Of a DNA stretch of 64,000 bases, positions 51,181 to 59,822 are shown one piece after another. Each line of letters starts with the position of its first letter. The first letter of the stretch is position 1. The translations under genes were made by a program, and so were the position numbers. This stretch comes from a virus. The notes beneath the pieces are model-generated. The model did no database searches, had not been told where the DNA came from, and was given only the letters and a program-made list of their open reading frames with translations. The stretch covers positions 1 through 64,000 of the IMG/VR virus record IMGVR_UViG_3300032770_000003; one strand, 5' to 3'.

Positions 51181-52614
51181 TCAGACCCGCGTGACGGCTT
51201 TGGGTCGCCGTACCACTGGCCTGGGCTTAGGTTGAGCCGGAGTTAGTGGCGATGGTGGAGGTGCACCGGCGCTACCACTAGCTGTAGTGTTGGGCGGTGG
51301 CTCTCTTAGCAGATCTTGCAGAATCATCTTGTCGTAGGAGCTGCAAATATCGACTGTGAACTTGTCAGGGCCATTGCGATTCTTGACCCCAAAGAGACGC
51401 AAAACTCCTTTCTCGATCTCGTCCTTCGTCGCACAGAGCGCGATGATGACGTCCCCAATGAACGCTTTCTGGATCGAGTCAGCGATGTGCTCGACGTCGA
51501 TGACATCAGCCACGAGCCCCACCCGGTTCGACTGCGTCGCACTCCAGATCGGCAATTGCATCTCGCCTGCGAGCCCGCGTAGGTCCTTGAAGATCGCTCC
51601 CAGGTCGGCGTACACGTCCTGATAGTTGGTCAGCGGCTTGAGCAGGTCACCGTAGTCGACGATGATCAGGTCGGGACGCCAGCCGGTCGCATCCAGCTGC
51701 CGCAGATGCTGCTTGATCGTCATGATCGACGCAGTACCGGTGGGGTAGTGCTTAATCCGAAGCTGGTGCCCCCAGCGCTCCTGCATGAAGGCGGCCTTGC
51801 GCCTCACCTGTGCGGTGTGGTTGCCCAGCTCGTTGATCGGGACCCCGGTGAGAGCTGCATCGTAGCGTTCAGCGATGTCCCCTTCGTCCAGCTCCAACGT
51901 ATAGTGCGCTACGTTATAACCGTGGGTGACGGCAATCTTCCCGCAGTGAGAGAGCGCGATCGACTTGCCACGGCCCGTGCCGCCAAGCCAGAGACCGAGC
52001 TGGCCGTCTTTGAGCCCTCCCCCGATCTTGAGGTCCAGCTCGGTGATTCCTACCGGGATGGCACGCTTGTTCGTTCCCCCATTCTCGCGTCCCCTGATCC
52101 GCTCCTGCAGCGTCTGGAAGTAGTTCGTTCCTATGTCAAGGTGATTCATCCCGATCGCGGGGATCTGCGAAATTCGATTGACGATGTCGTCCCAGACCTC
52201 GTCATCGGCCGTCTCCATCAGCGGCGCAGTCTCCAGCCACACCTTCCGCCCCGCCTGGCGACGGCAAAAGCGGATGACCTCTTCGATCGTGTAGGGTGTG
52301 TTGGAGACCGGTTGCTGGAGCTTCTTGAGGACAAACTCGTAGTCCGCGAGATCGGTGTCTCGGACTGTCTTGGAGCGTACCGCCTTCCGCAGCTCGTTCG
52401 AGAGCACCGGATCGATCGTCGGGTGCGACTGGAATTGCTCGTAGAAGTTCTTGATCGTGCTGAAGAACCAAATCAAGATCTTGTCTTCGAAGTACTCCGG
52501 CTGGAACAGCTCGACGCCGGTCAGAAGAAAATCATGCCTGGCCAGCATGAGCGCCAGGATTCCGATCTGAAAGTCACGGTCGAAAGGAAACGAGACAACC
52601 GGCGCCGTGCTCAT
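51181..52614 (-). CDS. DnaB/gp41-like replicative helicase
   Basis: 477 aa. LDLKIGGGLKDGQLGLWLGGTGRGKSIAL is the RecA-fold Walker A (GGTGRGKS), then HYTLELDEGDIAERYDAALT, DLIIVDYGDLLKPL (Walker B), SATQSNRVG and DSIQKAFIGDVIIAL. The N-terminal 150 residues are the helical primase-interacting domain. The C-terminal 50 residues are Pro-rich. Unwinds DNA at the fork. No primase is visible in the window. Confidence 0.86.
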   Translation of the reverse strand: MSTAPVVSFPFDRDFQIGILALMLARHDFLLTGVELFQPEYFEDKILIWFFSTIKNFYEQFQSHPTIDPVLSNELRKAVRSKTVRDTDLADYEFVLKKLQQPVSNTPYTIEEVIRFCRRQAGRKVWLETAPLMETADDEVWDDIVNRISQIPAIGMNHLDIGTNYFQTLQERIRGRENGGTNKRAIPVGITELDLKIGGGLKDGQLGLWLGGTGRGKSIALSHCGKIAVTHGYNVAHYTLELDEGDIAERYDAALTGVPINELGNHTAQVRRKAAFMQERWGHQLRIKHYPTGTASIMTIKQHLRQLDATGWRPDLIIVDYGDLLKPLTNYQDVYADLGAIFKDLRGLAGEMQLPIWSATQSNRVGLVADVIDVEHIADSIQKAFIGDVIIALCATKDEIEKGVLRLFGVKNRNGPDKFTVDICSSYDKMILQDLLREPPPNTTASGSAGAPPPSPLTPAQPKPRPVVRRPKAVTRV

Positions 52615-52808
52615 CTCGCCTTGGCAGCAACCAGCTTGTGGCCCTCTTCGACCGCTCGCCGGAGACCAGGGCTAAGCATTTTCAGGAACTCGATCGTCTC
52701 GATCGCTGCCATCAGCGAGTAGCGTTGCTCAGCCGTCAAATCCATCGTCTGGTGCATGTGGCGCAGGTGCCCCTGCACCTCGGACACCGACGGGCGAAAC
52801 TTTCCCAT
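52611..52808 (-). CDS. Hypothetical protein, 65 aa
   Basis: MGKFRPSVSEVQGHLRHMHQTMDLTAEQRYSLMAAIETIEFLKMLSPGLRRAVEEGHKLVAAKAR: nearly all helix; possibly an adaptor for the helicase whose ATG it overlaps by 4 nt. Start after CGGAGTGACAGC. Unknown function. Confidence 0.6.
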   Translation of the reverse strand: MGKFRPSVSEVQGHLRHMHQTMDLTAEQRYSLMAAIETIEFLKMLSPGLRRAVEEGHKLVAAKAR

Positions 52809-52879
52809 TGATGCTGTCACTCCGAGAGGAAGAGCAGCCAACACTGCTCTCCCAAAATCATGAGGTCAAGAAGTGACGA

Positions 52880-53389
52880 TCAGCCGCAACCCTGATCTGT
52901 TGCGGTGACTTCATTCCATGTAAGGTAATTTACAATCTTGGAGATCGCCGTTTGCCCTACTCCAAACTCTGCAGCAAGCACAGACTGTAGAGCACCTTCC
53001 GTGAATCGACGACGGATCTCCTCAACAGCCTTTCTAGTCAGCTTGCTTTGTGGGTGTGCGTCCCCTCGATTGTAGTGACTGGCGTGGCGGTGCTTTCGCC
53101 ACATGTCGTACATGTTCAGACTGTAGTCTCCAAGAAAGAGATGCTCAGGACGAACACACGGAGGAGTATCGCAAGTATGTAACACCAACATCCCATCCGG
53201 AATCGCCCCAAAAAAGTACTCCCAAGAAACACGATGCGCTTGAAGATGCCGGGTCCTCCCAGCTTGCGTTATCGTGTAGTGGCCATAGCCTTTGCGAAGC
53301 TTCGCAGCAGACCACAACCAGCAGCCATCCGTAAACTTAACCTTGTCCCAAAACCGGGCAGATCCCACAGGTAATGAGCGCAACATCAA
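52880..53389 (-). CDS. HNH homing endonuclease (intact), tailing the RNR gene
   Basis: 169 aa. RFWDKVKFTDGCWLWSAAKLRKGYGHYTI, AHRVSWEYFFGAIPDGMLVLHTCDTPPCVRPEHLFLGDY is the His-Me-finger core; GDAHPQSKLTRKAVEEIRRRFTEGA... is the DNA-binding helix-turn-helix. Its ATG overlaps the RNR stop (TGATG). Same family as 18975..19478 and the relic at 14103. Confidence 0.85.
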   Translation of the reverse strand: MMLRSLPVGSARFWDKVKFTDGCWLWSAAKLRKGYGHYTITQAGRTRHLQAHRVSWEYFFGAIPDGMLVLHTCDTPPCVRPEHLFLGDYSLNMYDMWRKHRHASHYNRGDAHPQSKLTRKAVEEIRRRFTEGALQSVLAAEFGVGQTAISKIVNYLTWNEVTATDQGCG

Positions 53390-56300
53390 CCACACCCTTG
53401 TGACCAACCACAGGTTCGGCAGGTAAGACAAGCACCGGCTCTCTGCGCAGGATTCCCACATTGACCACACACAAATCCGCTGGTCGGCTTGACCACCGCT
53501 TGCTCCTGTGTGTTGGCGATGATCTTCACCGCCGCTGCCAGCTCATCCACCTGCTCTTGGTTCAGCTGTGCTTCGCTGAACTCCGAACCCAGCCAGCGGA
53601 AGAGGTAGTCAAGCGGTGATTTGGCGAATCGTACGGCAGCGTACTCAGTCATGCCTGCTGGCTCGAAAGACGTGTACGAGAACTTGTCCACCAGCACCTC
53701 AAGCGGTACCCCGTACTGCAGGCACAGCGATGTCAGCACCCCGACGGCGTCCATCAGGCCCGAGACTGTCGAGCCCTCCTTGGACATCTTGATGAAGATC
53801 TCGCCTGGCTTGCCGTCGCTATAGAGCCCAACGTGGATGTACCCTTCGTGACCGCCGATACTGAACTTGTGCCGGTGAGACATCACATCGGCCGGCAGCT
53901 TCTTCCGCGTCTGCAGCGGTACCGGAGAGGTCTCGGAAGGCGCTGAAGCTGTCTTGCTCTGCAACGGCTGCGTGCGCTTGGAACCGTCACGGTACAGCGC
54001 CACCGCTTTGAGACCCTTGCGCCACGCCAGCTGGTACAGATCGCTGATCTGCTGCTCCGTCGCATCGTTCGGGATGTTGCACGTCTTCGAGATCGCACCC
54101 GACACGAACGGTTGCACGGCGCTCATCATGAGAATGTGCGCCTGAGGTCGCAAGAAGCGACCTCCGACTGGATCAGGAAAGCTGCTATCGAACACCGGCT
54201 GGTGCCGCACGTCCAGCCCCGGCGCACCTACGGTCGATCCGTGTTCGAGCACGTACTGCGAGATGCCCCCGACCGTTGTCTCATCGTACCCCAGACACCC
54301 AAGCGCACGGATGACCTGCTGGTTCGTCATCGTGAGAGTGCCACCCCCCACCAGTTTCTTGACTTTGATCAGCGACAGCTCCGGCTCGATGCCCGTGGTA
54401 TCGCAATCCATGAGAAAGGAAATCGTTCCCGCTGGCGCAAGAACACTGATCTGACCGTTCCGGTAGCCGTGCCTCGATCCCAGCGCCAAACAGCGAGCCC
54501 ACGCATCTGTGGCTGCATCCGCCAGGGACGCGATCGTGTCGTTGGGCCCGGTGATCGTGTCCTCGGCAAATGAGACCTTTGCTACAGCGTTCTGATGCAT
54601 GCGCATGACGCGCAGCATGTCAGATTCGTTGTAGGCATCGAAGGCGCCCTTGACTTCTGCGATCTCGGCGGAGCGTGCGTACCCACGTCCCGAGAGGATG
54701 GCGGTCACGTACGCGGCTTGGGCGCGAGCTTCGTTCGAGTCGTAGGCCAAGCCCTGGGCCATCAAGAAGGCGCCCAGGTTGCTGTAGCCGATGCCTAGCG
54801 TGCGGTGCCTGCTGCTGTTCGCCTGCATGAGCGGCGTGGGGTAACTGGCGCCGTCGACCAAGATCTCCTGCGCCGTGATCATCACGTCGATCACGTGCTC
54901 GAAGCTCTTGACGTCGACACTCCCATTGTCACGCAGGAACTTGAGCAGATTGATCGACGCCAGATTGCACGCCGTATCGTTCAGGTACATGTACTCGCTG
55001 TTCGAAACAATAGGAGCGTGTTCAAAACCAGGACAAGCAATCCCAAAATTATGAGTGGCCACAACCTCGATGTCATAGACAGACACCGGCATATCCAGTG
55101 ACAAAAACTCAACAGATGCGACCTTATCGTTTACATCAGCACGATGCGCTTCGATGAAGTCGGAGAACTCTGTCCAGCTCATCCCATGAATACGCCCCCC
55201 ATCACGTGAATGCGCGATTGGAATCGAACCAAGCAATCCATGATCCCTAACATGACTGTTCCAGCGCCACACAGTAACTGGTCCAGTGGACTCCAACGCC
55301 TCCCACGCCTCTACCAACACACAAGGTTCTACGCTAATGAAGCGTGGATTTCGGGCACCAGTTGAATGCTCTGATTGGTGGCTTCCGATGGTTGTTAATT
55401 CATAGTTCGAGAGACGATCATCTGTTGCGTCATTGTTTCGATGATGAACCTGCATCCCTTTTGGAATAGACCCATTCACTTGTTCCCACAGCCAACGGTT
55501 GAACCACTCAGTTCCGTTTGCTGAAGTCTCAGTTACGCGATGATTGATTGTCCTGCGATTGTTTCGCTGAACATTACGAGTAAAACTCAGCTTCATGAGC
55601 CGCATACCTGGCTTCAATCGCTGCGCTTCAACAGATGAACCATTGCGCAAATACCAATGATGCTCAGGTGTACACGTAAACTGTAAACCCCGCTCAGTCG
55701 TAACCTTAACTAGTGATGTAGTTTCACCAGCTTTCCAAGCTTTTTTGATTTGTTTCGCCACGGGTAGGCGTGTCTCGAAATCATAGGAGAGCGCCAAAGG
55801 CAACTTCTCCATGTCTGCAAGTTGACCAATCGGTATACGCCCTTCACTAGTCTCCACCAACGTCTCCCCTACAAAACAGCAAGGATTCGACGCCTCGATC
55901 CTGCCGTCAGTGGGGCAGGTGTGCCAGCGGTTGATGGTTGTGTCGAACTGCAGTCCTGGGTCACCGCAAACGTGAGCGGCTTTGCAGATCTCTTCCCAAA
56001 GCATGCGTGCTTTGACGGTTTCGAGCACCGCCGTCTTCCCATCACGAGCCATGAGGTTCCAGTCGGCGTCGCTTTCCACCCGTCGCATGAACTCGTCAGT
56101 AACGCGCACACTGTGATTCGCGTTTTGGAACGGCACTAGCTGATAAGCACCCCACCGCGCTCGGAAGTCGCCCTCGAAGCCAGCGTCGATGAGCGCATGA
56201 GCCGCTTTCTCACTCTGCGCCTTGCTGCGGATGAACTCCAGAATATCGCCGTGGTCGATATTCAGAATCGCCATCTTGGCCGCTCTTCGTGTCGTGCCAC

Positions 56301-57015
56301 CGCTCTTGATCGCGCCCGCGTTGAAATCGTCCTTGGCAATGAAGGGCACTGGACCCGATGCCATCCCACCACCAGAGAGACCTTCACGCGAGCTACGCAG
56401 CTTGGAGTAGTTGACCCCGGAGCCACTGCCACCTTTGTAGAGACGTCCTTCGATCTCCGCCAATTCCAAGATCGAGGTCATTGTGTCTTCGAGCCCAACT
56501 ATGAAGCACGCTGAACATTGCTCAGCACGAAGTGCACCACCCGATGTGCCTACGTTGAACCAGACCGGTGAGTTGAAGGCGGCTATCTGGTGCAGAAGGA
56601 TGTAGCTCAGCTCGTCTCGAAAAACTTCATGAGCCGCTTTCGCACCATTCGACTTGACGTCGGGGAAGTATCCCAGCTCCACCCCCCAGCGTGCGATCGT
56701 CCCAGCGACACGACTGATCATTTGCCGGACGCTGGTCTCACGAACCTTCGTGTCGAGAGACGGCACGTACCGGAAGTACTTCTCCGCGGTGACCATGGCG
56801 CAGTTCTGAGACCAGGTCGCGGGGAACTCCAGATTGTGGCCACGGAAGACCACCTCACCATTCGGCTTCGTGATCTCCACCGTTCGGTGTTCCCACTTCA
56901 CTGTGCTGTAGACATCAGCCTCCGGCGAAACGAACTGCGACAACACAGTCAGCATCAGCTGCTTTTGATCGACCGGAACACCAGCACTCGAAGTACCAAA
57001 GCCACGCAGCTCCAT
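53386..57015 (-). CDS. Class II (adenosylcobalamin) ribonucleotide reductase with an intein
   Basis: 1209 aa from MELRGFGTSS (preceded by GAAAGGGGAAC), 916 aa when spliced. WSQNCAMV, FNSPVWFNVGTSG, QCSACFIV, LYKGGSGSGVNYS and NDTACNLASINLL, then FLMDCDTTGIEPELSLIKVKKLVGGG are NrdJ landmarks; N-x-C-S-E is split as ASNPC|intein|SEYMYLND. The tail FVCGQCGNPAQRAGACLTCRTCG is a Cys-rich end. Makes dNTPs for phage DNA without an NrdB subunit; depends on host vitamin B12. Confidence 0.9.
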   Translation of the reverse strand: MELRGFGTSSAGVPVDQKQLMLTVLSQFVSPEADVYSTVKWEHRTVEITKPNGEVVFRGHNLEFPATWSQNCAMVTAEKYFRYVPSLDTKVRETSVRQMISRVAGTIARWGVELGYFPDVKSNGAKAAHEVFRDELSYILLHQIAAFNSPVWFNVGTSGGALRAEQCSACFIVGLEDTMTSILELAEIEGRLYKGGSGSGVNYSKLRSSREGLSGGGMASGPVPFIAKDDFNAGAIKSGGTTRRAAKMAILNIDHGDILEFIRSKAQSEKAAHALIDAGFEGDFRARWGAYQLVPFQNANHSVRVTDEFMRRVESDADWNLMARDGKTAVLETVKARMLWEEICKAAHVCGDPGLQFDTTINRWHTCPTDGRIEASNPCCFVGETLVETSEGRIPIGQLADMEKLPLALSYDFETRLPVAKQIKKAWKAGETTSLVKVTTERGLQFTCTPEHHWYLRNGSSVEAQRLKPGMRLMKLSFTRNVQRNNRRTINHRVTETSANGTEWFNRWLWEQVNGSIPKGMQVHHRNNDATDDRLSNYELTTIGSHQSEHSTGARNPRFISVEPCVLVEAWEALESTGPVTVWRWNSHVRDHGLLGSIPIAHSRDGGRIHGMSWTEFSDFIEAHRADVNDKVASVEFLSLDMPVSVYDIEVVATHNFGIACPGFEHAPIVSNSEYMYLNDTACNLASINLLKFLRDNGSVDVKSFEHVIDVMITAQEILVDGASYPTPLMQANSSRHRTLGIGYSNLGAFLMAQGLAYDSNEARAQAAYVTAILSGRGYARSAEIAEVKGAFDAYNESDMLRVMRMHQNAVAKVSFAEDTITGPNDTIASLADAATDAWARCLALGSRHGYRNGQISVLAPAGTISFLMDCDTTGIEPELSLIKVKKLVGGGTLTMTNQQVIRALGCLGYDETTVGGISQYVLEHGSTVGAPGLDVRHQPVFDSSFPDPVGGRFLRPQAHILMMSAVQPFVSGAISKTCNIPNDATEQQISDLYQLAWRKGLKAVALYRDGSKRTQPLQSKTASAPSETSPVPLQTRKKLPADVMSHRHKFSIGGHEGYIHVGLYSDGKPGEIFIKMSKEGSTVSGLMDAVGVLTSLCLQYGVPLEVLVDKFSYTSFEPAGMTEYAAVRFAKSPLDYLFRWLGSEFSEAQLNQEQVDELAAAVKIIANTQEQAVVKPTSGFVCGQCGNPAQRAGACLTCRTCGWSQGCG
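55000..55878 (-). mobile_element. Intein in the RNR active-site motif with HNH endonuclease
   Basis: Residues 380-672 of the precursor (293 aa). Starts CFVGETLVETSEGRIPIGQL (Cys1), block B FTCTPEHHWYLRN, embedded HNH (MQVHHRNNDATDDRLSNYEL), ends HNFGIACPGFEHAPIVSN|S. It interrupts the catalytic NPC|SE motif, an NrdJ site known to host inteins. Confidence 0.85.
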
Positions 57016-57028
57016 CAGAGTTCCCCTT

Positions 57029-58327
57029 TCAAAGCTCGTTCGCGTTCTTGAGGCGTTGATAAGTCTTGTTCTGGCGCAGCCACTTCGTATCGAAGTAGGC
57101 TTGTGCCTGATCACCCTTGGCGAAGATTCGGAGAATCTCCTCCTCCGACTTCTGGTGAACAGTCATCAGACGCTTGAGTGTGCGCTCGCTGAACGCGTAG
57201 CGAACAGCAAGAGACACCTCCGGCGCAGCACGGGTCTGCCCCACGATCGGTGCCTCAGGATCAACCGCCCCCGCTGCGATCTCAGCTTGGTAAGCGCGCA
57301 CGCGCTCGATCGCATTGAACCGACTTGGTGTCACGCCGATCAGCTCCCAGATGCGGGGCTCACGCAGAAACCAGCGATCGAACCAGAAAAACTGGGCGCG
57401 CACGAAGGTCTCACACGAGACCCCTAGCTCATCAGCCAGCTCTGCCGCTCTGAGAAAGCACGTGTACTGCTGATTCCCGGGTGAAAGGAGCACCGTCGAA
57501 TTCGGCACCTTCCAGCTGTTCCGGTACCAGCGCAGGTGTACGTTGTACGTCTGGGACATCGCATAGACCCGTGCACGGTCCGCGCTGTCAGCAAGCCGAA
57601 CGTTGCGCTGTACGGGCGCACGGGACGCACGTATCAGGTCTTCGATGGAAGCGCGCTGAAAGCTGGCACCATTTTCGCTACGCGCGCGTGCACGCGCGCG
57701 CGAGAGATCACGGTCAAGAAGACGTTGGGTCTCAGGGTCCGGGATGTTGGGGACCCTAGTCGCCAATCTCGCCGAGTGACCTTCGGCTCCGTTCGCTCTG
57801 CTGCCCTGCGGGCAGCTCCGCTCCGGATCCGAAGATGCGGTACCACGCATCATTTTAATTCCCGACGAAGGAGCGGCTAAAGTAGCATTTTCACTAGGAG
57901 CATTTTCACTTGACAGATCCTCGGTGACCCCCCCTATGGCTAACGTAGCACTATTATTGGGGTTATCACTGACCGTATGTGTTAAGGTAGCATTATCATT
58001 CGGGTTTTGTTCATTCACAGTTTTAGGATTCATAGCGTCATAGTACTGGTTGTTGACGCACTTTGTGCCGCTAGCAGTCAACTGAACCAGGGGACGTCCT
58101 TCGGGATCCTTCTCGCGCTCACGGAAGTACCCCAGGTAGAGTCCCCACTCCATCACCTGCACCACCTGTCGTGGGTGGCACTTGATGAGCCGGGCGATGT
58201 CGCTACAACCGAAGACCACCGCCGGGCCCCAACGTCTCAGGCCGAGAGTTTTGAAGAGTGACTCCAGGCGTACTTTCACAGGCGCAGGACATAGCTCAAG
58301 CACAAGGTGCCTCCTAGCTAAGCACAT
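57029..58327 (-). CDS. Hypothetical DNA-binding-like protein, 432 aa
   Basis: N-terminal winged-helix-like region (FKTLGLRRWGPAVVFGCSDIARLIKCHPRQVVQVMEWGLYLGYF), an Asn/Thr-rich linker (NPNDNATLTHTVSDNPNNSATL), an Arg/Ala-rich middle (RALSRARARARSENG) and a C-terminal helical domain (LADELGVSCETFVRAQFFWFDRWFLR). May bind DNA as replication initiator-like or regulatory protein. The open frame is intact; no family recognised. Confidence 0.6.
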   Translation of the reverse strand: MCLARRHLVLELCPAPVKVRLESLFKTLGLRRWGPAVVFGCSDIARLIKCHPRQVVQVMEWGLYLGYFREREKDPEGRPLVQLTASGTKCVNNQYYDAMNPKTVNEQNPNDNATLTHTVSDNPNNSATLAIGGVTEDLSSENAPSENATLAAPSSGIKMMRGTASSDPERSCPQGSRANGAEGHSARLATRVPNIPDPETQRLLDRDLSRARARARSENGASFQRASIEDLIRASRAPVQRNVRLADSADRARVYAMSQTYNVHLRWYRNSWKVPNSTVLLSPGNQQYTCFLRAAELADELGVSCETFVRAQFFWFDRWFLREPRIWELIGVTPSRFNAIERVRAYQAEIAAGAVDPEAPIVGQTRAAPEVSLAVRYAFSERTLKRLMTVHQKSEEEILRIFAKGDQAQAYFDTKWLRQNKTYQRLKNANEL

Positions 58328-58437
58328 GAAACTACAGGGTTATCCACCGCTGAGTAGCTTCCCGAGAGATCCACCATACAGACCCCTCGTGACAAGAGTC
58401 AACGCTGTGAAACATCTCCGTGACTCTTCAGGGTTTT

Positions 58438-58908
58438 TTAGGCTGAGAGGGACCGCAGTTTCAGAATCGCCTGGTAGGCGTCGCTCACTTCGCGGAAGCG
58501 CTCCGCGGAGCCGCCAGCGTCGGGATGATGGATCTGGGCCAAGGCTTTGTAGGCTGCCCGAACCACCTCGATGGGCGCGTCTTCGAGCACGTGGAGCTTG
58601 AGATACGGGCTCTCTGCGAGCACCGAGGTACCGTTCTCCCCCGACAGCTGCGCTCCCGCTGCGCGGAGCTGCCACGTCGTCGGCAGACTGGCGTAATCGA
58701 TGCTGTAGCCGTACGAGCGCGCGAGGTGGACCAGCCAGCCCAGCCAGGTGTAGTGAACCAGCCAGATTTGTGTGGTGTTGTCGTACTGGCGGTAGCCGAG
58801 CTTCACGCCGTAGCGGACGGCGGCCATGAGACGCCCGCCAAGCCCCCAGATCTCCACCCAGCATGGTTCACGCTGCTTCAACGTGAGCCGCAGCGATTCT
58901 TCGCTCAA
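58438..58908 (-). CDS. J-domain protein, 156 aa
   Basis: YLKLHVLEDAPIEVVRAAYKALAQIHHPDAGGSAERFREVSDAYQAIL at residues 100-150 is a J domain with the HPD motif, normally a DnaK co-chaperone. The first 95 residues are a separate helical domain. Second J-domain protein here (compare the J-kinase at 9573..10655); phages use these to redirect host DnaK. Confidence 0.75.
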   Translation of the reverse strand: MSEESLRLTLKQREPCWVEIWGLGGRLMAAVRYGVKLGYRQYDNTTQIWLVHYTWLGWLVHLARSYGYSIDYASLPTTWQLRAAGAQLSGENGTSVLAESPYLKLHVLEDAPIEVVRAAYKALAQIHHPDAGGSAERFREVSDAYQAILKLRSLSA

Positions 58909-59366
58909 AAACGCACCCTGATGAGCCTGGCGAAGCCTGGCGCCGCTCCACCAGGAACGCCCACACCAGGCAGCCCGAACGCCTGAGCCCCGGGCCGGCG
59001 GATGGCATCTGGACCGCCGCTGATCGGGACGGGGCGGGGTTCTTTCGCGGGCGTGATGTACTTCTGGACTACACCTATGTCTTTGTAGTACACCGTCGCT
59101 GCGTAGAGCGTTCGGTTCGCCCGCGTGGGGTGCCCGACCTGCAAGCTGAGCGTTCCTGTCGAGGGATCGTTCGCGGTCACGAACGCGTGGAAGGTGACCC
59201 GACCGAACGGCGGCGTCGCACGGGCCACGGAGGTTCGCTGAAGCCGTGGCTGTTGGCCCTTGGGTGAAGGTACCGGCATGAGATGATGCCCAGCCTTCAT
59301 CGCCAGCCGGAGGACATCTCCTGGCTGGATCTTCGAGATGTGAACCGGAGCGTCGAGATCGCTCAC
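58905..59366 (-). CDS. Hypothetical protein, 153 aa
   Basis: MSDLDAPVHISKIQPGDVLRLAMKAGHHLM...; beta-rich (GRVTFHAFVTANDPSTGTLSLQVG, RTLYAATVYY), then a Gly/Pro/Ala tail. Probably structural (minor capsid or tail protein). Start overlaps the J-domain gene by 4 nt. Confidence 0.55.
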   Translation of the reverse strand: MSDLDAPVHISKIQPGDVLRLAMKAGHHLMPVPSPKGQQPRLQRTSVARATPPFGRVTFHAFVTANDPSTGTLSLQVGHPTRANRTLYAATVYYKDIGVVQKYITPAKEPRPVPISGGPDAIRRPGAQAFGLPGVGVPGGAAPGFARLIRVRF

Positions 59367-59369
59367 CGG

Positions 59370-59819
59370 CTATGCGTTCGTGCCAGCGGGGATGATTGGG
59401 ATCGTCTGTCCGTTGCTGGGTCCACCGCTGGCGACGCCGCTGATGCCCGCCAATGCCGTAAGGAGAGCACCGAACCGCGTTCCCTCAGATCCGGATACAA
59501 GATACGCCGTCGACACTGTCGTATACGCTGTCGGCGTCGATGCCGGAGTCAGCCGGCACTGCACAATGGTATCCAACAGAGTGGCAGGACTTGGATTGAC
59601 TGCGAGAGCATCACAACCGCCACCGTTGGTGACAGACATGGCGAAAACACGACCAGCTGTTCCCGGACCTCCAAACAGCACACCGCCGCCGCCCTGAAGC
59701 TGTAGCTCGAAGCTCATGATTTGGTTGTCCTCATCGATCAACGTGACTCGAACAACCTTGAACTTGGTCATGTTCGCTTCAGTGATCGGCGTTGTCAGCG
59801 TCCAAGAGTTGCCAGCCAT
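59370..59819 (-). CDS. Hypothetical structural-like protein, 149 aa
   Basis: MAGNSWTLTTPITEANMTKFKVVRVTLIDEDNQIMSFELQLQG...; strand-rich, Gly/Thr-rich (AGRVFAMSVTNGGG, STAYLVSGSEGTRFGALL). Composition typical of tail or capsid decoration proteins. Directly downstream of the large fibre gene. Confidence 0.6.
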   Translation of the reverse strand: MAGNSWTLTTPITEANMTKFKVVRVTLIDEDNQIMSFELQLQGGGGVLFGGPGTAGRVFAMSVTNGGGCDALAVNPSPATLLDTIVQCRLTPASTPTAYTTVSTAYLVSGSEGTRFGALLTALAGISGVASGGPSNGQTIPIIPAGTNA

Positions 59820-59822
59820 TGT

